This document shows, piece after piece, positions 1 through 8,630 of a DNA stretch of 64,000 nt. The position numbers and the translations under genes were made by a program. The notes under the pieces were generated by a model that was given only the letters and a program-made list of their open reading frames with translations, searched no databases and had not been told where the DNA came from. Source of the DNA: Planctomycetota bacterium (GTDB lineage Bacteria; Planctomycetota; UBA1135; GCA-002748355); contig JACKHW010000002.1 of NCBI GenBank assembly GCA_020638795.1, forward strand, positions 434,001-498,000, read 5' to 3'. The stretch's first letter is position 1; the number at the start of each line of letters is the position of its first letter.

Positions 1-2174
1 GGGCGCGCATTGTCGACCTGCAGGATCGGCGACGAGCCGATCGTCGGGAGACCGCCGAGGTCGAGCGATGCGACCTGCGACAGCGGATCGAGCGCCACGT
101 AGCGCCGGGTTCCGCAGACGACGGGCTGGTTTGGCGCGAGCGGAGTCGGAATCGGGAAGCAGACCCAAGGAAGCGCGCCGTCGATCAGTCGCCCTGCGCT
201 GATGTCGGGTTGTTGTTGTCCGAACGTGACGTGATCGAGAAGGAAGGCGCCCGTCGCGTCGACGAGTGAGATCTCTTCGCCGCCGGCAGAGAGTTTGAAC
301 GTCGAATGCAGCGGCCCGTCCTGTGGGTCGTCATCGGCCCAGATATGGAGCGTGCCGTGCGCCGGGATCGATGTGTTGGCGGGGATGGCCCACTGCTTCG
401 GGTCGGCGAGATCGTCGCTCAGATACATCCCCGAAACGTCCACGGCTTGATCGCTCGTGTTGATCAGTTCGATCCAGTCTTCGTACTGGTTGTTCTCGTC
501 CTTGATGACGGTGTTGTTCTGCGCGAGGAACTCGTTGATCAGGACAGGAGACGGTCGCGTGGCCCATTGCACCGAGAAACTCGGCTTCTGGTATCCGTTG
601 CCGTAGTTCGTCCAGTCCGTCCACACGCCACTCGCAGTTTCTGCGGCAGCGTAGTATTCGATTCGTGTGCCGGCAGCCTGTGCAGCAAGGGTGGCTGCCC
701 ATACGCCGTCGTGAGCCGAGCCATCACCGTGTTGTCCGTCGTCGAACATCGGCGACTCGATCCACGGTCCGCGATAGCGCCAGAAGAGCGTGACTTTTTC
801 AGCATTCGGCGCCGATACCGAGACAAGGATCGGATCGTTCGTCGTCGGGCTCGCGGGACTGTGCGCCAAGCCCGAAACGCGTACACCGATCCGCGCCACA
901 TCCGGATGCTGGGACAAGTATGCATAACGTCCCGTCGTGATCGTCTCGAGGCTCCGAATCAGAAAGCCTGGCCCGAGGTCGACGTCGTTCGTCACGTTGC
1001 CGCGGAACGTCGAAATCGGATAGAGGCGGTGTGGGTCGGCGATCATCGCCGGTTCGATCAAGTCTTGGAGGCGCTTGATGCGGCCACGCAGGTAGACGGG
1101 CCAGTCGAGTTCGTCCTTGAAGCGCCTCAGCTTGGCCGCGAACCGCTGCTTGTATTCCGGCTGCGCGATGAGCTTGGTCATCAACGGGCGGATGTTGCCG
1201 ATGCGATCGTCGGCGTAGTACGGCGTCAGGGTCTCGAGCGGAACGGTGAGGAAGTCGTTGTAGCTGCCCAGGCAACTGTTCATGTCCCAAGGGATGACGT
1301 GCAACCGGTCATGCCACTCGTCGTGGTAGACGTAGAAGTTGTGGCACGCCACACCCACGTAGCTGTCGAGCCACAGAAGCGTGTTCCCGAGTGCGAGAAC
1401 CGTCAGCACGTTGTCGACGTCGAGCACCTTCGGTAGCTCGGCTTGCAGCGCATTGGTCGGAGTGTTGTTGAGCACGTCCGTCGTGCGCAGCAAGTCGACC
1501 CATGGATTGAGACTGTCCTCGGAGGTGATCTGGAACCCTTTCATGTACTCGGCGAGATTCGTGCCGAGATAATTGAACGCCGTGTAGTTGGGGGGCGTTG
1601 AGAGTTCAGGGCGCTCTGCGCGGTATCGATTTCCGTCTTCGGACGGATACCACTCGCGCAAGAAGTCCTTGTTGACCTGTTGGGTATTGATGTAGGGGCC
1701 CCAGACTTGTCCGTTGATCTTGACGATGACGTAGTTGCTCTTGGGGGCCGGCGTGAACTTGCGCAGGACCTCGTAGCCCACGACTTCCCGCACGAAGGAC
1801 GGGTCGACGTAGTTGTTGTTGAGGTTGAGCGTCTTGTAGCCCCAGAGCTTCTGATCGATGAACTCGTCCGTGGCGATCTCGAGAGGCTTCTTGAGCGAAG
1901 AGCCGATGCCCCAGTAGCTCGAGTTCCCTCGGAAGCGCACACCGACGTCCGGAAGTACGACGTTTCCAACACGGAGGTCGGCCTTCACGTAGACTTTGTC
2001 CGGCCAGTTGTTCGTGAGCTGCGTCCAGTAGTCGTTCTGTTTGAACGTCAGTTCGAGCGTACGCACGACGCCTGTGTCGTAGAGATCGGGCTGTTGTGCT
2101 CGCAGCTCGCTCGCGTGTGCAGCAAGCAGCGCGGAGATCATGCCGATTCGGGTGAAGTAGTGCAGCAAGGGCAT
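1..2174 (-). CDS. CotH kinase family exoprotein with lamin-tail domain (3' end outside window)
   Basis: The reading frame stays open from an ATG at 2174 to the left edge, so the C-terminus is missing (at least 724 residues visible). The protein starts MPLLHYFTRIGMISALLAAHA, a plausible signal peptide ending near an A-Q-Q; a second Met at residue 12 could also start. The middle matches the spore-coat CotH fold (atypical kinase): a 'VRFRGNSSY' segment, 'KKPLEIATDEF', 'LNNNYVDPSFVREVVGYEV', and 'VIPWDMNSCLGSY' where the kinase Asp would sit. Downstream comes a choice-of-anchor-like stretch, then a lamin-tail domain ('VLINEFLAQNN', 'DWIELINTSDQAVDVSGMYLSD'). The last visible residues ('LGGLPTIGSSPILQVDNA') look like the start of the C-terminal module seen in other exoproteins of this window. 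It is probably secreted and may phosphorylate surface proteins (inference). Its promoter region is shared with the divergent gene at 2414. Confidence 0.85.
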   Translation of the reverse strand, partial: MPLLHYFTRIGMISALLAAHASELRAQQPDLYDTGVVRTLELTFKQNDYWTQLTNNWPDKVYVKADLRVGNVVLPDVGVRFRGNSSYWGIGSSLKKPLEIATDEFIDQKLWGYKTLNLNNNYVDPSFVREVVGYEVLRKFTPAPKSNYVIVKINGQVWGPYINTQQVNKDFLREWYPSEDGNRYRAERPELSTPPNYTAFNYLGTNLAEYMKGFQITSEDSLNPWVDLLRTTDVLNNTPTNALQAELPKVLDVDNVLTVLALGNTLLWLDSYVGVACHNFYVYHDEWHDRLHVIPWDMNSCLGSYNDFLTVPLETLTPYYADDRIGNIRPLMTKLIAQPEYKQRFAAKLRRFKDELDWPVYLRGRIKRLQDLIEPAMIADPHRLYPISTFRGNVTNDVDLGPGFLIRSLETITTGRYAYLSQHPDVARIGVRVSGLAHSPASPTTNDPILVSVSAPNAEKVTLFWRYRGPWIESPMFDDGQHGDGSAHDGVWAATLAAQAAGTRIEYYAAAETASGVWTDWTNYGNGYQKPSFSVQWATRPSPVLINEFLAQNNTVIKDENNQYEDWIELINTSDQAVDVSGMYLSDDLADPKQWAIPANTSIPAHGTLHIWADDDPQDGPLHSTFKLSAGGEEISLVDATGAFLLDHVTFGQQQPDISAGRLIDGALPWVCFPIPTPLAPNQPVVCGTRRYVALDPLSQVASLDLGGLPTIGSSPILQVDNAR

Positions 2175-2413
2175 TCGAGACAGTCGAGAATGGCGTCCAC
2201 GGCATCCTGCGAGGACGCCGACATGAACCTCCGACCGATCGCGGCCGGTGGGAACTCAGGAATCGATCACGCGTCGGACGGGTCCTTCGTGCGTGTCGAG
2301 GCAGGGTCGTCCATGATCGGGCCTGCGGACGCGCTTGGAAAGGGGCACCAAGTCCCGATCGCGCCCCGATCGGCGACACCGAGCACCTGGCCCCATCGGC
2401 TGAGGGGAAACTC

Positions 2414-5269
2414 ATGAACCGAAACTCGATTCTGGCGGTGCTGTTCGTCCTCGTGGCCTGCGGCGTCGGGTTTGCCTGGTACGGGTCTCATCCGGGCGAA
2501 ACTCCTTCTCTCGACACGCCGTTCGGCGAGGACGTCGCGGGGACGACCGAAGGCGAAGAGGTCCCGGGGGATGGCGCGGACCTGTCGCTCGAAACGGAGC
2601 AGCCTGCCGAGGACGATCGAATCTTCGGTGGTATCGAGGAGGCGCAGACGCAGGACGGAGGGCAAGCGGGTCAAGGCGGTGGGCCCCGCGTGAAGGTGGT
2701 CGTCGGAGACGAGAAGCGGGCCGTCCGGGGTGCGACGGTCGCGATTCTGCCCAGCGACGAATACGCGATGTACCACGCGAAGCACGAGGGGAGCGACAAG
2801 CGCTTCACGACCATCATCGAGGCGTATGGCAAGCGCTACGTGACCGGGTCCGACGGCACGGTGCCGCTGGTGATCCCGCCGGCCGCCGAGGGCTCGGACG
2901 ACGCTCTGAACAACAAGATCTCGGGGCGGAGATGGATCGGGATCGCGGCATGGGACGACGAGCACTTCGGTGTGCAGTGGCTGTCCGCGTCGAAGGTCGA
3001 CAACAAGGGGGGCCGCTCGACGATCGAAGTGAAGATCGAACCCGACGAGACGTTGGACCTGATCGCGGTCGGCGTCGAGCAACGACCGATCGCGAACTTT
3101 CCGATCGCGTTCTGGGATCTCGGAACCAAGAAGAACGCGAATCGTCGCGAGGTGCATCGCACGGCTGCCGACGGTCACCTCGTGTTGCGTCATTTCCAGA
3201 CGATGAAGGCCTCCGGCCATTGGGCGCTGCTCCCCGACATGATCGGGAAGGGCCTGCCGCACGTGATCCTCGAGAATGGAGCGCTCGAGCCTTCGTACAC
3301 GATGCGCGTGCCGCCGTTCGGTTCGATGCGTTTCGATCTGCGCGGTCGTGATGGGCGCGTGCTCGGAGAACACGGCTCGGTCACGCTCGTGCCGCTCGAA
3401 CTACCGAAGGTCGAGATCGAGGGAAAAGAACTCCGGCCTTCGAACCGCACGGAGAAAACCGAAGGCGGGAGTGCAACGTTCGATTTCGTCGGCCTCGGAA
3501 TGCGCTGCAAGACGTACGTCGCGATCGGCAGGCACTTCCGTGACCGTCCGTCGACCGAGTTCGGGGGGCCGCTCACGAGTGGCCAAGAGCAGCGATACGA
3601 GCTCCGTCTCGAGAACGATGGTGTCGCCATCACCGGGCATGCAGAGCTCGCAGAAGTCCCGCTGCCCTCGGGCGGCAAGCTCGAACTGTTCTTCACGGCC
3701 GATTCCAACGTGCGCACCGGTGAGACGTCCGAACTCGGGGAGAACGGCGCGTTCTCGTTCTTCTTGCCGTTCATCCGCGCCTCGTCCTACCGGCTGTTGT
3801 TCCGCCTTCGTGTCGACAAGGCGATCTACGAGACCTTCAAGAGTGTGAATGTCTCCGCACCTGGCGCGCGTATCGATGTCGGTGCCCTGCGACTCGAACC
3901 GGCGATTCCGATCGTGTCGGGGCGCGTGGTCGATCAGTTGGGCAAGCCGGTTCGTGGCGCACAAATCAGTTTGCAGGAGAGCATCCGCGACACGGCCGGA
4001 CGGGAGCGCTCGGTCCACATTGGGGTCGGCACGGTGCGCTCCGAGAAGGACGGCGAGTTCGCCCTCATGGGGCGACCGATTCCCGGACAGTTCTCGATGC
4101 GGGTCGCGGCGAGTGGCTACGAGAACAAGACCGTTTCGGTGCGACTCGGTGGGGAGCCGATCGAAGTTCGCCTCGACCAACTCGGCGAGTTGCACGCGAG
4201 CGTGCAGATGGATTCGGGAATCGTGAAGCGCGTGCGTCTACGCGCACGGCACAGCACCGGCGGGTCGACCTCGAATCGAACGAACCTGTCGAAGGGTGGT
4301 CTCGTCGCGTTTCGGCTACGAAATCTCAAACCCGGCTCGTACACGCTGACGGTCGAGATCGACGAGTGGGGGCAGCCCATTTGGATGCGCCAAGGCTTCA
4401 TCGTGCGCGCCGGGAGTCAGTCAGTCGGACAGACCATCGATTTGCGAGGGATGCTCCAGCGCTTCGAGTTTCGCGGTGTGCTCGACAACCGTGAATTCCA
4501 GAAGGGCGATCGCGCGAACGTGCTCGTGCATTCCCCCATGCCGGCCGATTCCGACGCGTACCGGCAGCACCGCCTCGAGAAGCCGCTTCTCCTGATCGCC
4601 CCGCGGGCCGACATCCGCTATCGCGCGCATCGCGAAGGGTGCAAGTTGATCGAGGGTGTTGCCCTACCGGGAATCACCGAGCTGCGCTTCGTCACCAACT
4701 CGCCGCATCGTTTCTACGTGCCCGGCATTTCGCAGCGCGTCGAAGGGATCCAGAACGAGATTTCCGAAGTCTCGCGGGCCGGTGCGTCGCTGGTGTTCCA
4801 GAAGGTCGGCAAGGCGAATGCCGCGGGGTCGATTTCGGTGCCGAAGAACGGCATCAGCGCCAACTTCGATCGCGGCGCGCAGCGTCGTTCGATTCCGATC
4901 GTGAAGGACCGCGTGTCCGTGTCGTTCGAGTACGACGATGCCGACTACGACGTCTTCCTCGAAGTCGCGATGCGGCACAAGACGATGCACACGTTCGGCG
5001 AAAACGTTCGCATCAACGTCCTGAGCAGTTTCACGGATTCAACGTCCTACGGACGCGCGTTCATGGGCTACGGTCAGGAGACGATTCTCGTCCCGCTCGC
5101 TCGCTACACGGTCAAGAGCGAGGACATCCGCCGGCCGTCCGACGAGACGACGTATCCGATTCCTCCGTCGTTCGAGAGCGAAGTCGCGAAGGTGCGCACC
5201 AAGCTCGAAGAGCAGGCCCGGAAGAATGGCGCGACGAACGCGACGTTCCCGGGCATCCGGCGGCGCTGA
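2414..5269 (+). CDS. Large carboxypeptidase-regulatory-domain (Ig-like) exoprotein
   Basis: A 951-residue protein with a start supported by GAGGGG at 2402-2407, six bases before the ATG. The N-terminus has a hydrophobic segment (residues 6-21) that contains L-V-A-C at 13-16. It therefore fits either a lipoprotein signal or a membrane anchor. An acidic, low-complexity linker (about residues 30-85) follows. The rest is made of beta-rich Ig-like or carboxypeptidase-regulatory-like units. The clearest, about residues 490-590, reads 'VSGRVVDQLGKPVRGAQISL', then 'KDGEFALMGRPIPGQFSMRV', then 'GYENKTVSV'. No catalytic motif is visible. It is divergent from the CotH gene and is followed by a tRNA on the other strand, so it is probably monocistronic. 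A structural or adhesive extracytoplasmic role is likely, but the ligand is unknown. Confidence 0.8.
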   Translation: MNRNSILAVLFVLVACGVGFAWYGSHPGETPSLDTPFGEDVAGTTEGEEVPGDGADLSLETEQPAEDDRIFGGIEEAQTQDGGQAGQGGGPRVKVVVGDEKRAVRGATVAILPSDEYAMYHAKHEGSDKRFTTIIEAYGKRYVTGSDGTVPLVIPPAAEGSDDALNNKISGRRWIGIAAWDDEHFGVQWLSASKVDNKGGRSTIEVKIEPDETLDLIAVGVEQRPIANFPIAFWDLGTKKNANRREVHRTAADGHLVLRHFQTMKASGHWALLPDMIGKGLPHVILENGALEPSYTMRVPPFGSMRFDLRGRDGRVLGEHGSVTLVPLELPKVEIEGKELRPSNRTEKTEGGSATFDFVGLGMRCKTYVAIGRHFRDRPSTEFGGPLTSGQEQRYELRLENDGVAITGHAELAEVPLPSGGKLELFFTADSNVRTGETSELGENGAFSFFLPFIRASSYRLLFRLRVDKAIYETFKSVNVSAPGARIDVGALRLEPAIPIVSGRVVDQLGKPVRGAQISLQESIRDTAGRERSVHIGVGTVRSEKDGEFALMGRPIPGQFSMRVAASGYENKTVSVRLGGEPIEVRLDQLGELHASVQMDSGIVKRVRLRARHSTGGSTSNRTNLSKGGLVAFRLRNLKPGSYTLTVEIDEWGQPIWMRQGFIVRAGSQSVGQTIDLRGMLQRFEFRGVLDNREFQKGDRANVLVHSPMPADSDAYRQHRLEKPLLLIAPRADIRYRAHREGCKLIEGVALPGITELRFVTNSPHRFYVPGISQRVEGIQNEISEVSRAGASLVFQKVGKANAAGSISVPKNGISANFDRGAQRRSIPIVKDRVSVSFEYDDADYDVFLEVAMRHKTMHTFGENVRINVLSSFTDSTSYGRAFMGYGQETILVPLARYTVKSEDIRRPSDETTYPIPPSFESEVAKVRTKLEEQARKNGATNATFPGIRRR

Positions 5270-5282
5270 GCGCATAATCGCG

Positions 5283-5358
5283 TGGTGGACAGGGGCGGAT
5301 TTGAACCGCCGACCCCAGCATTTTCAGTGCTGTGCTCTACCAACTGAGCTACCTGTCC
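5283..5358 (-). tRNA. tRNA-Phe (anticodon GAA)
   Basis: A complete 76-nt cloverleaf on the minus strand. The acceptor stem is GGACAGG paired with CCTGTCC. The D arm contains AGCTCAGTTGGTAGAGC. The anticodon stem CAGCA/TGCTG encloses the loop CTGAAAA, whose anticodon GAA reads Phe codons. The T arm contains GGTTCAAATCC. The 3' CCA is encoded in the DNA (5283-5285). A matching promoter lies immediately upstream. Confidence 0.97.
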
Positions 5359-5372
5359 GAACGTGCGGCGGG

Positions 5373-5401
5373 ATCCTAGGGATGCGCCGTGTGTCGATCA
5401 A
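5373..5401 (-). promoter_or_regulatory. Sigma-70-type promoter of tRNA-Phe
   Basis: Reading the minus strand, TTGATC (5401-5396) is followed after exactly 17 bases by TAGGAT (5378-5373). Both fit the housekeeping sigma -35 and -10 consensus. Transcription would begin near 5366, giving a leader of about eight bases before the mature tRNA 5' end at 5358. The element sits just past the stop codon of the thioesterase gene. Confidence 0.6.
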
Positions 5402-5407
5402 GCCGGT

Positions 5408-5851
5408 TCAGCGAGCGTTCTGAGCGCCTTGTTCGGGTGCGACGACGACCAAGGAGTCGACTTCGGGGGGCAGGGGGATGGCTCGGATCGTCCCACCTTC
5501 GGACGCACCGACGTGGATCGCTGTGACCTTGCCTCGGGCGACGATGTGTCCACAGTGTTCGAACGTGATTTCGTAGTGCAGCGACTTCGTGCGCTTCTCG
5601 GTGACACGGAGGTGGAGGAGAGCGACGTCCTCGTAGCGGAGTGGGCGTTCGTAGCGGCACGAGCACTCGCCGCGTGCGAAGCCGCGGAAGCCATCTTCGG
5701 TTGCGGCGTGGATGCTTAGACCGAGCGACCGGAAGAATGCGTGCTCGCATTCCTCCATGTAACGGAAGTAGTTCGCGAAGTGCAGAATGCCCGCCATGTC
5801 GGTTTCGGCGAACTCGACGCGACGCTCGTACGTAAACGAACTGCCTGTCAT
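5408..5851 (-). CDS. YbgC/FadM-type hotdog acyl-CoA thioesterase
   Basis: A 147-residue single-domain protein of the 4-hydroxybenzoyl-CoA thioesterase-like hotdog family. The active-site region reads 'FAETDMAGILHFANYFRYME', where Asp18 corresponds to the catalytic Asp of the (Y/F)-x-E/D-T-D-x-x-G motif. This family hydrolyses acyl-CoA or aryl-CoA thioesters in the cytoplasm; the substrate cannot be told from sequence. Its ATG overlaps the TGA of the upstream radical SAM gene as ATGA (5848-5851), so translation is almost certainly coupled and the two proteins are expected to work together. A longer reading frame continues upstream inside the radical SAM gene, but the Met at 5851 matches the normal family length. 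Confidence 0.88.
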   Translation of the reverse strand: MTGSSFTYERRVEFAETDMAGILHFANYFRYMEECEHAFFRSLGLSIHAATEDGFRGFARGECSCRYERPLRYEDVALLHLRVTEKRTKSLHYEITFEHCGHIVARGKVTAIHVGASEGGTIRAIPLPPEVDSLVVVAPEQGAQNAR

Positions 5852-7182
5852 GCGGAGCGAACCGTGCGATAGCGGTCGTCGAAGAACGACTCCAGCAGTC
5901 GGTCGACCTGGAGCAAGCCGCGCCGTGTCAGCGTGACGGAATCGCGATCGACGGTGAGGTAGCCATGGCTCCGATGCTCCGCGAGTGCTGCGGCGAAGCG
6001 CTCGGCGGGATCGACGCCGAACTTGTCGCGGAAGTAGTCGAGCGGCAGGTGGCCGAGTTTGAGCTGCAGTACGAACTCGCGCGTCATGCGATCGCCGTCG
6101 TTCAGCAGGAGCGAGCGATACGCGGGGAGCTCGCCCGCATGCGCCGCATCGCAGTACGGCTCGAACGCCGCTTCGTTCTGGAAGTGCATGCCCTGCACGT
6201 GCGAGAAGGACGACACGCCGAGACCGAGCAGATCGGCACCGTGCCACAGTGCATCGCGGTAGCGGAACTGCACCGAATCGTCCTTGCACGCCGTGTACGC
6301 GCTGCCGACGTGGTATCCATCGTTCTCGAGCGCCGTGAACGCCTCGTCGACCCATCGCCGCTTGGTCTCCCAATCGGCGACGGGAGCGATCGCGGTGTTG
6401 CCATCCCGCATGCGCCGATACACGGTCGTGTTGAACGGAATCTCCATCTGGTAAATGGTCACGCTCTCCGGTGCGAGAGCGCGTGTCTCGGCAATGCAGT
6501 TCTGCCAGCCCGCATCCGTCTCGCCGACCATACCGGAGATCAGGTCGATGTTGATCTGCGGGAAACCCGTAGCGCGTGCGTGCTCGTATGCGGCGTGGAT
6601 TTCCTTCGCGCGATGGGCCCGGTTGTTGAGTTCGAGGATCTCGGGATCGAAGTTCTCGACGCCGAGGCTCAGGCGGGTGACGCCGAGTTCTCGGAGCGCG
6701 TCGATCTTCTTTTCTTGGAGCGTGCCCGGTTCGCATTCGAACGTGACTTCGAGGGCCTCGTTCCAGGGCAGGACGTTCTGCAGCCCGGTGAACAGCGTCT
6801 CGAGTTGCTCGACGGACAAGTACGATGGTGTGCCGCCACCGAAGTAGACGAACTTCGGTTTTCGCCCCCGAATCGCCTCGAACCGAGCGGCCGTCTCGGC
6901 TTCGCGCAGGACCGCGTCGATGTAGTGTTTGACCGCGTGCGAGTTCTTGTCCGTGTAGACGCGGAAATAACAGAAGTCGCAACGCTTGCGACAGAACGGC
7001 ACATGAACGTAGATACCGAGTTCACTGTCGACGGCCCGCGGGCGGTTCAGATGCCGGACGACGGCGTCGCGCGTGCCTCGTTGCCAGAAGGAGAAGGCGG
7101 GGTAGTTGGCCACGAAGTAGCTACCGGCGGTCGTTTGTTCGGAGTCTCCGTGTCGCGCTGCATCCGTCATCGTGGGCACCAT
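5848..7182 (-). CDS. HemW-like radical SAM protein (coproporphyrinogen oxidase-related)
   Basis: A 444-residue radical SAM enzyme. The cluster motif is C64-RKR-C68-DF-C71-YF, that is C-x3-C-x2-C followed by Y-F as in HemW rather than the extra Cys of true HemN. 'YFGGGTPSYLSVEQL' is the SAM-binding GGGTP segment, and 'LGVENFDPEIL' matches the usual G-x-E/Q-x-F/S-D region. HemW proteins are heme chaperones, whereas other relatives do C-methylation or cyclopropanation chemistry, so the sequence does not prove a function. The coupled thioesterase and the divergent flavoenzyme suggest an anabolic role on a CoA- or carrier-bound substrate rather than heme synthesis (inference). Met5 (7170) is an alternative start. 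Confidence 0.82.
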   Translation of the reverse strand: MVPTMTDAARHGDSEQTTAGSYFVANYPAFSFWQRGTRDAVVRHLNRPRAVDSELGIYVHVPFCRKRCDFCYFRVYTDKNSHAVKHYIDAVLREAETAARFEAIRGRKPKFVYFGGGTPSYLSVEQLETLFTGLQNVLPWNEALEVTFECEPGTLQEKKIDALRELGVTRLSLGVENFDPEILELNNRAHRAKEIHAAYEHARATGFPQINIDLISGMVGETDAGWQNCIAETRALAPESVTIYQMEIPFNTTVYRRMRDGNTAIAPVADWETKRRWVDEAFTALENDGYHVGSAYTACKDDSVQFRYRDALWHGADLLGLGVSSFSHVQGMHFQNEAAFEPYCDAAHAGELPAYRSLLLNDGDRMTREFVLQLKLGHLPLDYFRDKFGVDPAERFAAALAEHRSHGYLTVDRDSVTLTRRGLLQVDRLLESFFDDRYRTVRSA

Positions 7183-7312
7183 GGTAACAGCCGAGTGAAG
7201 TCCCGAAGGACGGGTCTCTTCGTCCTCGTGTTCTCGTCGGGAGTTCGCAGAAGGCTTGGTTCACGCGTAGAGTCGTGCCAAGGAGAAGCTCGACCATTTG
7301 GCGGCTGCTACC

Positions 7313-8602
7313 ATGACGACCGTGAGATCCAGCAACGACGAGACCGAGGCCACACAATCCCGCGATGTCATCGTGATCGGCGGGGGGCCGGCCGGTTCGA
7401 CGGCGGCGACGATCCTGGCTCGGCACGGGTACGACGTCGCGGTGTACGAGGCGCTGGAGTTTCCTCGCGTGCATGTCGGTGAGTCGCTGATTCCGGCATG
7501 CAATCGCGTGCTCGAGCGCCTCGGTGTCACCGAAGCGATGTCGCGGCTCGGCTGTCCCGAGAAGTTCGGCGTGCGCTTCTACACGGAGCGCGGGGCTGGA
7601 CGGCCGTTCTACTTCTCCGAAGCGAGTGATCCGGCCCTGCATTCGACCTGGCAAGTGCGTCGCAGTGAGTTCGACACGATGTTGCTCGACACGGCGCGTG
7701 CGGCCGGCGCGATGGTCCACGTGCGCACGCCCGTTCGCGAACTCCTCGTCACGCCTGGTGCCGGCAGTGAGCGTCCCACCGATCGGATCGATGGAGTCGT
7801 TGCCGTTCGCCCGGACGGCTCTCACGAACGCGTGCGCGCGCGCGTCGTCCTCGATGCGTCCGGTCAGCGAGGCGTCGTGACCAAACATTTTGGCGTACGC
7901 GACCACGTCTCGGGACTCGAGAACGCGGCCGTGTGGGCGCACTTCTCGGGTGTTCGCCTCGACGAGGGGAAGGACGCCGGCTCGACGCTGATCTATCGAG
8001 TCGACCGCACCACGTGGCTCTGGCTCATTCCGTTGCCGGACGACGTCAGCATTGGCGTCGTGACGCCGATGCGCTCGCTGACCGAGTACGGGCGTGATCC
8101 CGCTTCGATTCTCGCGGCCGCGATCGAGGCGTGTCCTGCGATCGGCGACCGCCTGGATGCCGCGGAGCGTGTTGCTCCGGTGCGCGTGTCGAAGGATTTC
8201 TCCTACCGAGCGCGCCGCGAAGGCGGTCGCGGTTGGGCGCTCATCGGCGATGCGCTCGGCTTCATGGACCCGGTCTACTCCTCGGGGTTGTTCCTCGCCC
8301 TCCGCTCGGCCGAACTCGCTGCCGATGCCGTGCACGAACGACTCGCTGCGTCCCGCGATCGCGATGGCGCGATCGACATGCACGGGTTCGGCACCGCGTA
8401 TCACGAGGCGTTCGAGCAGTTCCTCGTCATCGTGCGTGCGTTCTACTCACCGGACTTCCACTTCGGTGACTTCGCGCGCGAAGGCGAGCGGCGCAAGGGA
8501 CTGGTCGATCTCTTCACCGGTGACGTCATGTCGGAGCAGGCGCTCCGTGTCGCCAGGGAGATTCGGGAGCGGTGCAAACTCCCGAGTCGTCGCGCGAGTT
8601 GA
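7313..8602 (+). CDS. FAD-dependent oxidoreductase of the flavin-halogenase/geranylgeranyl-reductase type
   Basis: A 429-residue protein with a Rossmann FAD site 'VIVIGGGPAGSTAATI' (GGGPAG at 23-28) and 'VGESLIPACNRVLERLG' (55-71), the G-E-S-x-x-P segment of the tryptophan-halogenase superfamily. 'WLWLIP' at 235-240 fits the WxWxIP signature used to recognise flavin-dependent halogenases, and Lys84 in 'PEKFGVRF' lies where the catalytic Lys of several halogenases is found. Close relatives that lack halogenation activity share part of this pattern, so halogenation is a hypothesis. The 'GDALGFMDPVYSSGLFLAL' segment is the second FAD-contacting motif. The ATG at 7313 was preferred to an in-frame TTG at 7298. 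The gene is divergent from the radical SAM/thioesterase pair and sits 28 bases ahead of a PQQ-like gene. Confidence 0.82.
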   Translation: MTTVRSSNDETEATQSRDVIVIGGGPAGSTAATILARHGYDVAVYEALEFPRVHVGESLIPACNRVLERLGVTEAMSRLGCPEKFGVRFYTERGAGRPFYFSEASDPALHSTWQVRRSEFDTMLLDTARAAGAMVHVRTPVRELLVTPGAGSERPTDRIDGVVAVRPDGSHERVRARVVLDASGQRGVVTKHFGVRDHVSGLENAAVWAHFSGVRLDEGKDAGSTLIYRVDRTTWLWLIPLPDDVSIGVVTPMRSLTEYGRDPASILAAAIEACPAIGDRLDAAERVAPVRVSKDFSYRARREGGRGWALIGDALGFMDPVYSSGLFLALRSAELAADAVHERLAASRDRDGAIDMHGFGTAYHEAFEQFLVIVRAFYSPDFHFGDFAREGERRKGLVDLFTGDVMSEQALRVAREIRERCKLPSRRAS

Positions 8603-8630
8603 CGGCGGCGCGAACGCCGCGGAGTGTTCG

